A DNA stretch of 64,000 bases from the NCBI GenBank assembly GCA_016647705.1, contig CM028330.1, forward strand, positions 31,638,649 through 31,702,648, in the 5' to 3' direction. Source of the DNA: Eucommia ulmoides (lineage: Eukaryota > Streptophyta > Magnoliopsida > Garryales > Eucommiaceae). Numbering within the stretch: the first letter of the stretch is position 1; each line of letters starts with the position of its first letter. Both the position numbers and the translations under genes were made by a program. Positions 1 to 11,400 of this stretch are shown here, piece after piece. A model generated the notes under the pieces. It was not told where the DNA came from. It saw nothing but the letters and a program-made list of their open reading frames with translations, and searched no databases.

Positions 1-306
1 TTATTATAGACCGTTAACACCCTTTTTAAAAGGAATTATTATTTGAAATTATATTATGCGATTTGATTAGGAATTGTAATTGGAATAACTAATATGACTT
101 GTCTAATGCACAAGAAATAATTACATCTCAACATAATATTGTTACAGTGCGACATAACACTAATTGAAAATGAGATATTTAGTTACAGTTTCAAGTAGAA
201 AAACTGTAAGATTAAGCGACAATGGATACAAATATTTCTAATAATTGTTGCAATTTGGAGTCATAAAGTTGCACTTGTAGTGAATGATGATGATATTTAA
301 AGAATG
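1..306. other. AT-rich flank, nothing assigned
   Basis: No coding region, RNA gene or terminal-repeat structure was recognised here. It is intergenic DNA leading into a possible retrotransposon remnant. Confidence 0.5.
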
Positions 307-474
307 ATCCTAATATCTAGCGTACCAGAGAGTTGGAATATTGTTAAGACATTGGCCTTCAATCTCTTGTTGACACAATTAAGCAAAACGTTAGCTCTTT
401 CTAGAATCACTTGGCTATTAGATATCTTGAAGGTGTATAATCTCTCTCAAAAGCTTTCTGAATCTTCTAATTAG
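307..474 (+). pseudogene. possible Ty1/copia gag remnant
   Basis: One forward frame runs without a stop from an ISSVPESWNIVK-like stretch to a TAG near 474. The order 'SxPESWxxVK' followed by leucine-rich helices resembles the UBN2-type gag domain of plant copia elements (usual form LPESW). No zinc knuckle, protease or LTR is visible nearby, so this would be a small orphan fragment. The match is short and may be chance. Confidence 0.25.
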
Positions 475-999
475 AAATACTGCTGGCACGATCCAATGGA
501 TACATACAACTCACTCTTGAAAAATATTTTACTTCTTCTAGATTGACACGAATTTTTAAAGAAGTTAGATTTATACCTTCCTTTATGATTTCTTGCTTTG
601 ATCTATGAATGAATTTTTGGTTGTATTTTAAAAGGTAAGTATAGTTAGATGCCGTATATAGGCTAATTCTTATTCTCCCAATTAGGATTAACAGTGCCAC
701 ATACTTAATCGGGATTGTAAGGGTTTGATTCTCGCCTAGTAAGAGGATCAAAAAAGATTTAGTGGATTGAATACTCTGTAAGAGCTCAAGAAAGTAGACG
801 TAGTGAGGAGTAACTTGTCGAATTACTATAAAATTTCAGGTGTCACTTGTTTCTATCCCTTATCTATTTATGTGCGCTTTAATTAATATGACTAAATTTG
901 AAAACTACCTAATTCACCATCTCTTTGTAGATTTTTGGGCCAACATTGTATTTTGAAAAGGGATGATATTTTAGTCATGTCAATATAATAAACGGATAA
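475..999. other. intergenic, nothing assigned
   Basis: A 94-codon reverse-strand open frame covers much of this interval. It shows no motif I recognise, no signal peptide and no support from neighbours, so no gene is called. Confidence 0.4.
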
Positions 1000-1840
1000 A
1001 ATACGATGTCCACAGCATGTGCCAAGGTGAGAGGATTGGAATTGGTGGCCAGAGAGACATTGACAGTGGGTGACAATGAGTTGCTTGATGAAGAAGAATG
1101 TGAAGACGATTGGTTATGCAATGGGCCCTCCAACAGCTTGAAGATTGGGGCCGACACCTATGATGACATCATCATCTTTCTGGTTGGAGCTATTTCTTTC
1201 GAGCGCAAGTATGGGAGTTTTTCATATTGGAATGTGACCCAGGGGTTGGCCTTTTTCCCAGGGGTTGGCCTTTTTCACCTTACCAATGTGGAAGCCTCTA
1301 ATAATGGGCTTGGTGACTCCTAACACCACACTCTTTCACACGCATAGTTGCGTATGTAGTCTAGAGTTTGGGGGAAATCGAACTGGAGAACTATTCCCAA
1401 GCTAGCACTGATTGCGATGTTAGCTTCAGCCTTTTTTGTGGTGGGCATGTTGTCGATGCCAATCCAGAGAGAATTCATGTTGAGGCTGAGGGACGTTAGC
1501 TTCAATCTTCGCCCAGGATCGTCGTTCAAAATTATGTCCATATCCTGTCGGTCTTTGAAAATGATGATAAACAAGTTTTAACCCCACTATCAATGGAGGA
1601 AGGTTCGCTCATTTTCCAAATGATGTTGAGAACATTAAACCATGTGGATTGTGGGGGTTTTCGGATAAGTTTTTGCCACAACTAGGGCGTAGGTGCATAT
1701 GTCTAAGGATGGAGTGATCTTCCTCCAGGTACTGATCAAGGGTTTCCATGGGAAGAGAGGTGGAGGAGGGTGAGAAGGGATTAGGGGAGAAGGGTTGGAA
1801 CAGAGGTTACAAACCAGAGTACTCAGATGGAGGTGCAACT
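1000..1840 (-). pseudogene. LINE-type ORF1 remnant (DUF4283 plus zinc-knuckle-linked region)
   Basis: Read on the minus strand in three shifting frames, this matches the protein that precedes reverse transcriptase in plant non-LTR retrotransposons. From 1840 downward it shows a 'YALVVAKTYPKTP' segment, then NVLNIIWKMSEPSS, then FKDRQDMDIILNDDPGRR (DUF4283 core), then LWIGIDNMP...ANIAISASLGIVLQFD. A second frame gives TKPIIRGFHIGK and WVTFQYEKLPYL, the conserved run just before the CCHC_4 knuckle. An 18-bp duplication (CAGGGGTTGGCCTTTTTC twice near 1250-1280) breaks the frame between these last two blocks. Frameshifts and stops make it a pseudogene. Recognition rests on domain order, not on a database search. 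Confidence 0.6.
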
Positions 1841-2259
1841 CACAGGAGATGGAGATGAAAGCAGAGAACTCTCATCGCTGAACGCAATTCCGGCTGTTGA
1901 GCCTTGGAACTCTGGATTTACAGAAGGTTTGACAGCCTATAATCAATCCAAACAAAGATGAATGACAGAATCACCACACAAATACTGACACCCAAGGAGC
2001 AATTTCAAGAGGAAATTATCTCTAGTAGTACCGAAGTTAATTATTACTGTTTAAAAGGCATTGAACTCAGATGACCGTTGAATAACAACCAATCTAAATT
2101 AATATTCAAAATCTCAAATAAGAATCAAGTTTGTTCACCTTACCCCTCGATGGAACCTTGATTAACCATGCTGGCAAAACACAAAAACAGCAGGAGGCAG
2201 GAGCAAGTTTCTGATTAAAATGTTATCAGCGAATTAATATATCAAAAAATGGTATCAAA
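1841..2259. other. 3' flank / probable 3' UTR of the MYG1-like gene
   Basis: This lies just downstream of the MYG1 stop codon on the minus strand. No strong AATAAA signal was identified, so the polyadenylation site is not placed. No coding sequence was seen. Confidence 0.4.
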
Positions 2260-2484
2260 TTAGAGCTTCAGGCCAGCTCTGGCCATGGCCAATGCCCCCT
2301 CATAACTTTGATTTCCACCAATAAACCCACTCATGTGAACAAATACACAGCCAGGAATACCGGCTTCCTTTGATAGTTTACCATCTCTCAAACCGCGCCA
2401 CACAGATGGAAGGGTCTTTCGGCTCTCAAAGCTATCGGGAGATACCGCCATTGCTTGCACTCTCCAATTCTTGCTCCTGTTGTC
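2260..2484 (-). CDS. MYG1: MYG1 exon 7 (residues 298-371 and stop)
   Basis: It begins DNRSKNWRVQAMAVSPD directly after a TTTGTAG acceptor, continues through LPSVWRGLRDGKLS and ends ...MARAGLKL with TAA. It encodes the conserved family carboxy terminus. Confidence 0.92.
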   Translation of the reverse strand, partial: DNRSKNWRVQAMAVSPDSFESRKTLPSVWRGLRDGKLSKEAGIPGCVFVHMSGFIGGNQSYEGALAMARAGLKL

Positions 2485-5400
2485 CTACAAATTATATTGT
2501 GACATCAAAGGTATTTAATAAGAAATATAACATGAATATAATAACTAATCACATAAATTTGAGCGACTAAACACACAATAATAACTTATACCATGTCCCA
2601 AATTTCGCTGCAATGCCCTTAAAAAAAAAAAAAACTTTAAGACCCCTAATAGTTATAAAGAATTACAAATCGTACCCTTAATTTTTATGCTTAAGGCATG
2701 GATTCAGTTGTAATGGCCAGGGGCAACTACACTACTTTAATTGCAAAATGCACCATTTGAGCTAGCATAAACAATTTGAGGTTGGAATACGAATTCTACA
2801 GTAAAAAATATAGAATGCTTATTGATCAAAGACTTTAAGGGAGAATACAAGGAGGCCCTCATAAAAATACTAAAGAGAGAGGAAACAGTTGAAAGAATTA
2901 CACGAGACTGGCTCGAGGCTAACTCTTAGGTCTATTCAAAATTAGAAGATACATGGAATGCGACGAATAGTAAAAATCGTCACTTAGCATAACCAGAGGA
3001 TTTGATGGATATACGATTCACCTTTATTATTGATTGGGTAGACAATGAATTTAAATGTTAAAATACCATAAGAAATTCTTAAGATCATGAAAGGCACCCC
3101 CTCAGGAAGTGCTTTGGGCAATCACCTCATTAGAACTTAATTTGAAATTTGAATTTGAATGAATGGTAACCAAGTACTCGATTCCAGAATATTTTTTTCT
3201 TTGAGTAAAACGGTAATTTCGAGGGTGTAAAAACCAGTTCAACTCGCGACCCAAATACCCTATGAAATATGAAATCGGTATTACCTTCAATAGTACATTA
3301 ATTGTTTTGCCTAACATCTAATTTAAAGGAAAACCATGGCTTGAAATATCATATATTCACCGCAAAAAGAAATCAAAGTTTGTCTTATTCGACTAATACC
3401 CAAAAGCTTGGCTTGATATGAAATATCTGGTTACCTCAGAAAGATAGCATTATAAAAATTACAAAGAAAATAGAAGAGTTGGTATCACGTAATTCATGGC
3501 TAGAAAGTACTTTAACTTCGCATAGTGGCTAATATTCTGGAAGATATGGTCAAATTAACTAAAAATAAAAGGAATAACATGATTCTGAATAATTTTATGA
3601 AGTTCCAAAGAAGACCATGCAAAATATACCATGAGTCCAAGGATTTAAAGTTGGTTCAGCTTGACAACCCAAATTACTTACGAATTTGAATGTAAGAATT
3701 CGTACTCTATCCAAAAAAAAAAAAAAAAAAAAAAAAAGAAGATGAAGACTACTTGCTATTTTTCTGGTTATTGTGTGCCCAAAAAAATTACATCTCTTAA
3801 TTAGCAGGAAAAAGAATTCCCTCCCAAGAGAAAAAATGCACCCTAGAGGACAACAATATCAAGAAAAATAGAGGACGTTCTATAAGGGAAGTCCCCCAAA
3901 GAGCGCAAGATCCATGATGAAAGGTGTAAAATAGCGATGTAGTAGTACCCATTAAGGGGTAAAACTATGATGAAGACAAAAAGACTACTTCCAGAGCAAC
4001 ATAGTAGTACCCGTCAAGGGGTAAAATTACGATAAAGATAAAAAGACTTTCCAAAAACATCAATGTAGTACCCATTAACGAGTAAAACTACATTGAAGAT
4101 AAAAAGACGGTTTCGAAAAACAACAATGTACTACCTGTTAAGGGATAAAACTAAGATGAAGATTACAAGACTGTTCAGAGAAACGACAAAGTAGTACCCG
4201 TTAAGGGGTAAAACCAAGATAAAGATAAAAAGACATTTTCAGAGGGAAAAAAAAGTGTAAAACCGTTAGAGGGGTAAAACTACAATTAAAAAGACTATTT
4301 CCAAAAACATTCATATAGTAAAGGGTAAAACTACGATGAAAATTTAAAGACTGCTTCCAAAGTAGCTGATTAGAACCTGTTAAGGGGTAAAACTAGAAAT
4401 AAAAAGATTGCTTCCAAAACAGCGGAGTAATACCCATTGAGTGGTCAAACGATAATTTAACAAAAAAAAAGAAAAGTAAAAGAAGCTATTTCTAAAGTAA
4501 CAATTGAGCACCAAACAACAAAGCATAAGTAAAAAAAAAAAAGGAAGAACAATAAAAAGGCACCAATACTGAAAAATAAATAAAATAACCCGTTAGGCAT
4601 CATAATTGAACAAATATAAAAGAGGTCAATTCAGTTCTTTGAATCAGAAAATAATCTAATGAAGAAAAAAGAAAAAGTTCTATTAATAAACTCTTTCCAA
4701 CAAAAAGAAGAGAAGAGTTTAATTCTCCTTGCCCAAGGAGATTAGCTCAACTCTCCTAGCCACAAGGGGATCAGCCTAGCTCTCCTTGCCAAAAGGAGAT
4801 CAGTTTAGTTCTTTTAGTCAGAAAATGCTCTGACGAAGAAAAAGAAAAAAGTTTCATTGAGGAACTCTTCCCAACAAAAATAAAGAGATAAGCCTAGTCA
4901 CATAACCAGAAGGAGATCAGTTTAGTTCTCCTAGTCAGAAGATGACCTGAAGAAGAAACAGGAAAAGTTCCACCAAGGAACTCTTCCCAACAAAAATAAA
5001 GGAGAGCAGTTCAGCTCTCTCAACCAGAGGATGATATGAGAAAGAAAAATGAAAAGATTTATTGACAAAATCTTCCCAACCAAAATAAAGAGACGAGTTC
5101 AATCATCCTAACTAGAAAATAAAATACATCGACCGATTAGAGAATACTCTAACAATATATCCGTGAAGATTAGAGAAATCCCCAACAAGGGGGCAACTCG
5201 GGAAGAATCCCAAACTAGTTCAAACCTTCAAAAATTACTTCATCAATTATCTTCAAAGTTAAGACAAACTAATGTGTCAAGAGGGCAAAATGATAAGGGT
5301 AAAAACCGTCGTAAAGCCCATGAATTAAGACCTAGTGAGTTAGTGTTGAAATGAGCCTAAATCGGAATAACCCATATCCTATAATGTGTGGTTGATAAGT

Positions 5401-8400
5401 AATTGTTAATTGGGCAAAATACATTTTAGACCCTCTAACTATTGACATGTTTCTATGTAGTCCAATAAGTTTTTTTGTTTCAGTTTAAACCCTCTAAGTA
5501 TGCACTCAGTTTAAATGGTTATTCTGTTACATTTTCCATCCAATCTAACAAAAATGAAGGGTAAAGCGATCTTTTTACTATTTTTCTTCTTCTTTTCTTT
5601 CCTTTTTCCTTTTTCTTCCTTCTTCACCCCCTCTCTTCTATCGCTCAACCCTCTCTCTCTCTCCCCCTCCTTTCCTCCTTCCCTCTCCCTCTCCCTCTCC
5701 CTCTCCCCGCTAGACATATAGGGTGTCCACACCCTCTGTTTGAAAAAGAGGGTGCGACACCATATGGATTTATACTTTGCTCCCAATGGAAGCAACGCAC
5801 GTCTTGCAATCGTTAAGCATGTGTTTCCATTTTAAACTAAACCAGTGGCTTACTGGGTTTTCCTCATCCTCTTTTGAACTGCATCACACATTTTGTCACC
5901 GCTTCTCTTTTCATATCATATGATTTTGTCACCGTTTCTCTTTTCATTTTATATGGTGATATTATAGTCCATACTTTTTAGATGCCTTCATTTTAGTTCA
6001 ATATACTATGTATGAAATTGGAAGTTTTTAGAGCTTAAAAGTTACCCTCTGCTCATATGCTGTAAAATTGGCTCTTGATTCCCTGACTATTACCGTTTCA
6101 TGTGGAGGCTAGAATAGTTGGCAATGGATTAGAAGTGTAGCCACTAATAACTCCTAGATTTTGAAATTGAAAATTATGGATGGCCTTGTGGATAGTGGGT
6201 AGCCTCCAGGTTTGGTTCCTTGTCCTAGAGTCTGGTCTATGCTGAAGAACCTCCTTACTTTTCCTGACAAAGAAGTGTGTAAAAGGACTGCTGAATGTCC
6301 TTTTGATTTTATTTTTAATTCAGGTGGGTTTTTTTCTTTTCTTCCCCTGGATAGTTCTGTGTGACTGCTTCAGAGTCTTGATGAATACTATGTGCTTCGT
6401 TTTATGACAAGTAATATCTTTTCTTCCACCATTACGGTGTCAAATAGACTTGTCATTTGTTGTTTTATTAGGTATCACTATAATGTTGCTGATGCAAGAC
6501 TGGCACATGTGGAGAGAGAAAATGCTGATGGTTTACTTATAAGCTGTGTGGCATCGTGTTCAAATTTATGGGCTCTTATTATGGATGCTGGAACTGGTTT
6601 CTCAACCCAGGTTTATGAATTGTCACCTTTCTTCTTACACAAGGTGAATGGCCATAAGTTTTTGAAACAGAGGGTGTGGACACCCTCTGTGTCCGGCAGG
6701 GAGAGGGAGAGGGAGGGAGAAAGAGAGAGAGATGAAGAAAAAGAAAAAGAAAAAGAAAAAGAAAAAGAAAAAGAAAAAGGAAAGACAAAAAGAAAAAAGA
6801 AAAATAGTAAAAAAACCGTTTTACTCCTAATTTCTGGTAGATTGAATGAAAAATACAACAAAAGGATCATTTAAAACCAAGTGCATACTTAGATGGTTTA
6901 AACTGAAACGAAAAAAATTATTGGACTACATAGAAACGTGTTAATAGTTAGAGGGTTTAAAATGTTTTTTGCCCTTGTTAATTTGGGTCGAGAAACTATT
7001 GCCGATAACAATATTATTTTAACCTAGTCAATAATTGTTAATTCAAGTACAGATTTTACTTACATATGTGCATCCTAGTAACAATGAAAATAGGACCTCA
7101 TTTTTTTTCTCCACTCAGAACATACTAACTTATTCTTATGTCGGAGGCTATTTGGCTGACACAACACCTGTGTCAGCTAAGCTTTTCATTTGTTGCAAGT
7201 CTCATTGGTGTCTTATTGGGGTGAAATCGAAGATTTCTGGCTACATCACTTGCTCTGTTACTTTAACAGGTGTGGTCATGAGTACCTGGTAAATTACATA
7301 TTTAACGAGAGGGTCAATCTTCATCTCCTCTTCAAGCTCAAATAAGTGAAGCTTCCACTGTTGGAAAGAAAATAAATGAGAATGTTAATTTATGATCATA
7401 GTTAAGACATATCAAAATATCAGACTATACTTGTAGAAGGTTAGGTTATGCAAATTAAATCCCACGGTGATTGTGACTATTCATATATGCTCTAAAAGAA
7501 GGGCTGATTCTGAAAATGGTTGGGATGATGATTACAGATGTTCATATATGCTGTAAAAGAAATCAGTGCAAGAAAGAAAAATAATGAATGAAACGGATAG
7601 TCTCCATTATCTCTACTCAATATTTTAATGGTATAAATAAAAACCTCAAAAACAACAATAGTGAAAGCATCCAAAGGCAACAACCAAGAAATAACCGGTT
7701 AAGGGGAAAAAAAAAACGAGCAACCAAATTAAGACAAACAAATTTCAAATAGGTTTTTACCAAAACTAATGCTATGGGCATTGAGTAATGTGGAAAAGGC
7801 ATGATTGGTGCCACAAGCATTCATTAAAATCTATTGTATCATTAGCAACATGTAAAGTGTAGACACAACAGGTTGTGCTAATGTCACGTCATTTTGTACT
7901 CAAAACATTTTTCTTTCACAAATTGATATTACTGTGCGATTATCAATATATATAATTACATATCTATATCTATATAATAAGATAGGACGGAGATTAAAAA
8001 AAACGTCGGATCAGAGACAAACCAATCTACATTTTTACACAGTTGGGTCATCTGAACCTACATATAAAACGATAATTAGGGTTCGAGTTATAATTAATCT
8101 TTCACACTTTCTGCCTCTCACCTCTCTCTCACACACACTTCTTCTCCTCTCCCACTTGGTCTCTGCATTTTTCATCTTTGCAGGCCATCGCCGCCGTCGA
8201 ATTCCCTCCTCCTCTCTCAGTAGATGCACACACCACTGCCATCGCACAACCACAATCTGACTCACTCTCACTACTGCACTCTCATCAATATCTCCGTCCA
8301 CCGCTTAGGAAGAGCATCACCTCCACCAACTTAGCCTCAGCTGCCTATTGCCCCCTCCCTCTTTGCCGCACATAACCTATTACCCACCTGCCCACTACTT

Positions 8401-11400
8401 CTTTCCCCAATCCCCCATTTGCCATTCAACAACAACAACAAAAAATAAGCTTTTGTCCCACTTATATAAGGTCGGCTACATAAATTCATTTACGCGATAG
8501 AGATCAATCAAAGGTCATCCCCTCCGTCAGGTTTAATGTCGCCAAATCATTTCTACCCTCTAGTAGTCCTCTGAATTTGAACCAAATTTAGGAACTTGGT
8601 TAATTCCTGTTCGAGTGTTTGGTGTTCCCAAATGAGTTGTTCAGTTGATATATTACAAATCAATAGTTGGTAATATCTATTTTGTCATTCTCTATCTTGC
8701 TTCATTCGCACAAATCATATGTTCTAGAGTGAAAAAATTTGTGAATGTGATTAAAAAAAAAAACATTGAATTTGAGGAAACAAAGGTTAAGAGTAAATAT
8801 TACAGAAATTTGACAAATCTCAATGAATGTTCCAATTGGTTTGATACTCGACAAAGATGAATGCTACAACTTGAATGTGGATGCTCCCCTATAATTTTGT
8901 TGTCTATTGATTGTGTTGTTTTTAGCTTAGTTAATGTAATACATTCAACCGGTGCTATTTCTATACCCGAATCATCATTAGCACTTAATAGTACCCTCTC
9001 TAGAAATGACTGAATTACTACTATCTTTGATACATGGGGCAATCATCTGAAATTTTATGACAACCATGATAACAATTGTTTTTCATAATATTATGTATTT
9101 TGTATTTATCTTTATTAATCTCTATTTTTTTCATGGTGTAGAGAAATATAGGGAACATGGGAAAATTAGAAGAACAAGACAAGGCGAGGGGGATTGCTTT
9201 GAAGTCTACTCAATTTATGCAGTTGTTCTCTACTCACTCGACACATCTACGATGGTAAATAAATAATGATGTATTTTTATATATTTTGTTACATTAGAGG
9301 ATTTTATGTGGCATTTTAACCATTCTATTTTCATTTTTTTTTTTTAAATTCTGGGAATAGAACATGACCATTCCTAAATTTCAATTTCGTTTTGAATTTC
9401 CTTGAACATAAATGAAAATTCTGCCAATAAAAATAATAATTTTTCTTGATGCTGGACACAATTTTGTTTCGCTTCAAGATAGTTAATGGGTTTAGATTAT
9501 CAAAATACTTAAAACTCAGGAATTTATTTTATTGCCTTTGGCTTCAAATGACATTGTTCCATGGATGATTTGGGTTATTAGGTTTATCATAGGATGAATG
9601 GCCAGAATGTCAGATTTCTTAATGAATATTTGGAGTATAGGTGGAATGCGGTGAGTGAATTTTCTCATGAATCATGCAGTTTGTTGTTGTTTATTTATTC
9701 TAATTGAGATGAACATCAAAAGTTGTTCTTGGAACCTTTATTCTCATGCATATGAATTGTCTTTGTGATTGTAGCAGGGGTTTCATAGGACTGAGTTTGA
9801 AAACTTGGGCGTTGAAGATTGATTTGTTGAGGTAGATATCCGTAATGTTTATTAGTTGTGCAATGTGTAGGAAAAAAAATATATTTTTCTAGAATTTACA
9901 CATTTCGTTCAAATATGTGATGATAAGAATGGAGCAGATAGGGTGCTATTAAATATTTGTACATGTAATATTTGTTGGATTTGGATTGCTTAATTTCATC
10001 AAAAACTTGATTTAAGATCTGGATTCACAGTGTTGAATTTGTTTATGTGCTACTCACAAGTATAGACTTAATGACACATGCATTTTGGTGATCTTATTTA
10101 TATTTTTGTTTGTGCTTTTCACAAGTATAGTGTTTGGATTAGTTTGATGAGGAAGGTGGTATATGCAAGTTTAACACAGTGATGAATCAAGGGATGAAAA
10201 ACACTGTCTATGAAAAGGGTGTCGCCGGAAGTGGTAAAACATGAGTAATCTTAGTCGGTTCTAATTTTTTTACATTTTATAAATTAGTGGTCTTTATTTC
10301 AAGTTATGATTATTTTTTAATCCGTGCCTTCGGGCCAAGTGAATGTGTATTTTGTATATTCTGTATATAATACTCTTTTGAATATTAAATTTGACCTTGT
10401 TGTTTCATTGCCTAAATACTAAAGTTATTTTTTTAAGTCCATGCCTTCAGGCACGATTATAAGCTAGTATATATATATATATATGCACACATACACACAC
10501 ATTTATTTTACTTTTATTAGGAAAAGATAGCTCTTCCACGGTCTAAATGATGAGCCTACCAGACAGTACCAATTGACAGGCAACCAATTCAATAATTAAG
10601 TGAAGTGTCAACATCAGATTTCTATGTCCTGGTAGAAGTAATCAAATAACATGAAATATAATAAGATATTAGAGACTACAAACACAAAGCTATCATCATA
10701 GAGGTCAATATAGTACAAACTCGAACAGACAAAGCACGACACAGCAGTTTAAAATAAAAGCTGCATATACAGAACTATAAGTTGAGTGAACATTACACCA
10801 TAAATACTTACAGGGCAGAATCTTGTCAAAACCATAATTTCCCCACTAGGATCAATATCACATCGTGCTGCAAGACACTCCATGACAATTGAGCGGGCAG
10901 GCAACCATGACGATGCATGAAACCGGATGTTCTGAAACGGAAAAAAGTTAGAATAGCAGAACAAATAAAATCTACTCTCTCTATTCCTAAAAATTGCCTT
11001 ATTTGATTTTACACACAGTTTTAGGTAGTGATTGAATATTTGCTACTTTATTATATTACCCTTGTGGAAAATGTGTAGAAGTGTTGATTCTTTTAGTTTT
11101 TATTTTAAATTTGGTTCAACCACACTTGATAGTATACTTGTAAAACACAGACCTTCAATAACCCCAAGTGATGCAGAACATACATATAAATGCAAAGATC
11201 TTAACTGGGAAATCTTACATCTAAAAACTCACTCCCCGCCAAGGCCATCGCCCATTCAAAGGCTTCATTCTCCTTTTCAGAAGACTGATCAGGGTCAATC
11301 CAATCCAAATTTAATCTTCCAACTCTTGAAGATAAGTGTGTGTTATTCACATATTTTGGAGGCTGGTCCGTGTCATACCGATTGATTCCATTGTCAATTG

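Larger units (their letters stand above)
5412..6974 (+). mobile_element. Pack-MULE (non-autonomous Mutator-like element)
   Basis: A 1563-bp element with long inverted ends, flanked by an identical 9-bp target duplication (TTGTTAATT), the hallmark of Mutator-like transposons. Both ends begin GGGCAAAA(T/A)ACATTTTA when read inward. No transposase is present. The interior (5747-6657) holds a captured host exon at 6472-6643 with its intron borders, so capture happened at the DNA level. It is inserted in intron 6 of MYG1, with the captured exon on the opposite strand to MYG1. Another possible captured piece, unidentified, lies at about 6100-6330. Confidence 0.9.

Noticed and set aside
1006-1323. 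105-codon forward frame with acidic stretch
   Set aside because: It is antisense to the DUF4283/zinc-knuckle remnant, whose conserved residues are on the minus strand.
2619-2740. Possible second Mutator-type end (GCCCTTAAAA..., 'agacccctaatagtta')
   Set aside because: It loosely resembles the Pack-MULE terminus, but no inverted partner or 9-bp duplication was found.
3939-4450. Array considered as CRISPR or satellite
   Set aside because: The whole unit repeats without unique spacers, copies are degenerate, the context is a plant intron, and there are too few copies for a satellite.
5163-5354. 63-codon polar ORF in intron 6
   Set aside because: No motif, no homologue recognised, and it lies in decayed repeat sequence.
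5511-5795. Frames rich in Glu/Arg/Lys or Phe/Ser
   Set aside because: Created by the pyrimidine/purine microsatellite in the left inverted repeat of the Pack-MULE.
10140-10250. GVAGSGKT as a real P-loop ATPase gene
   Set aside because: The frame stops immediately after the motif and nothing upstream or downstream supports an ATPase domain.
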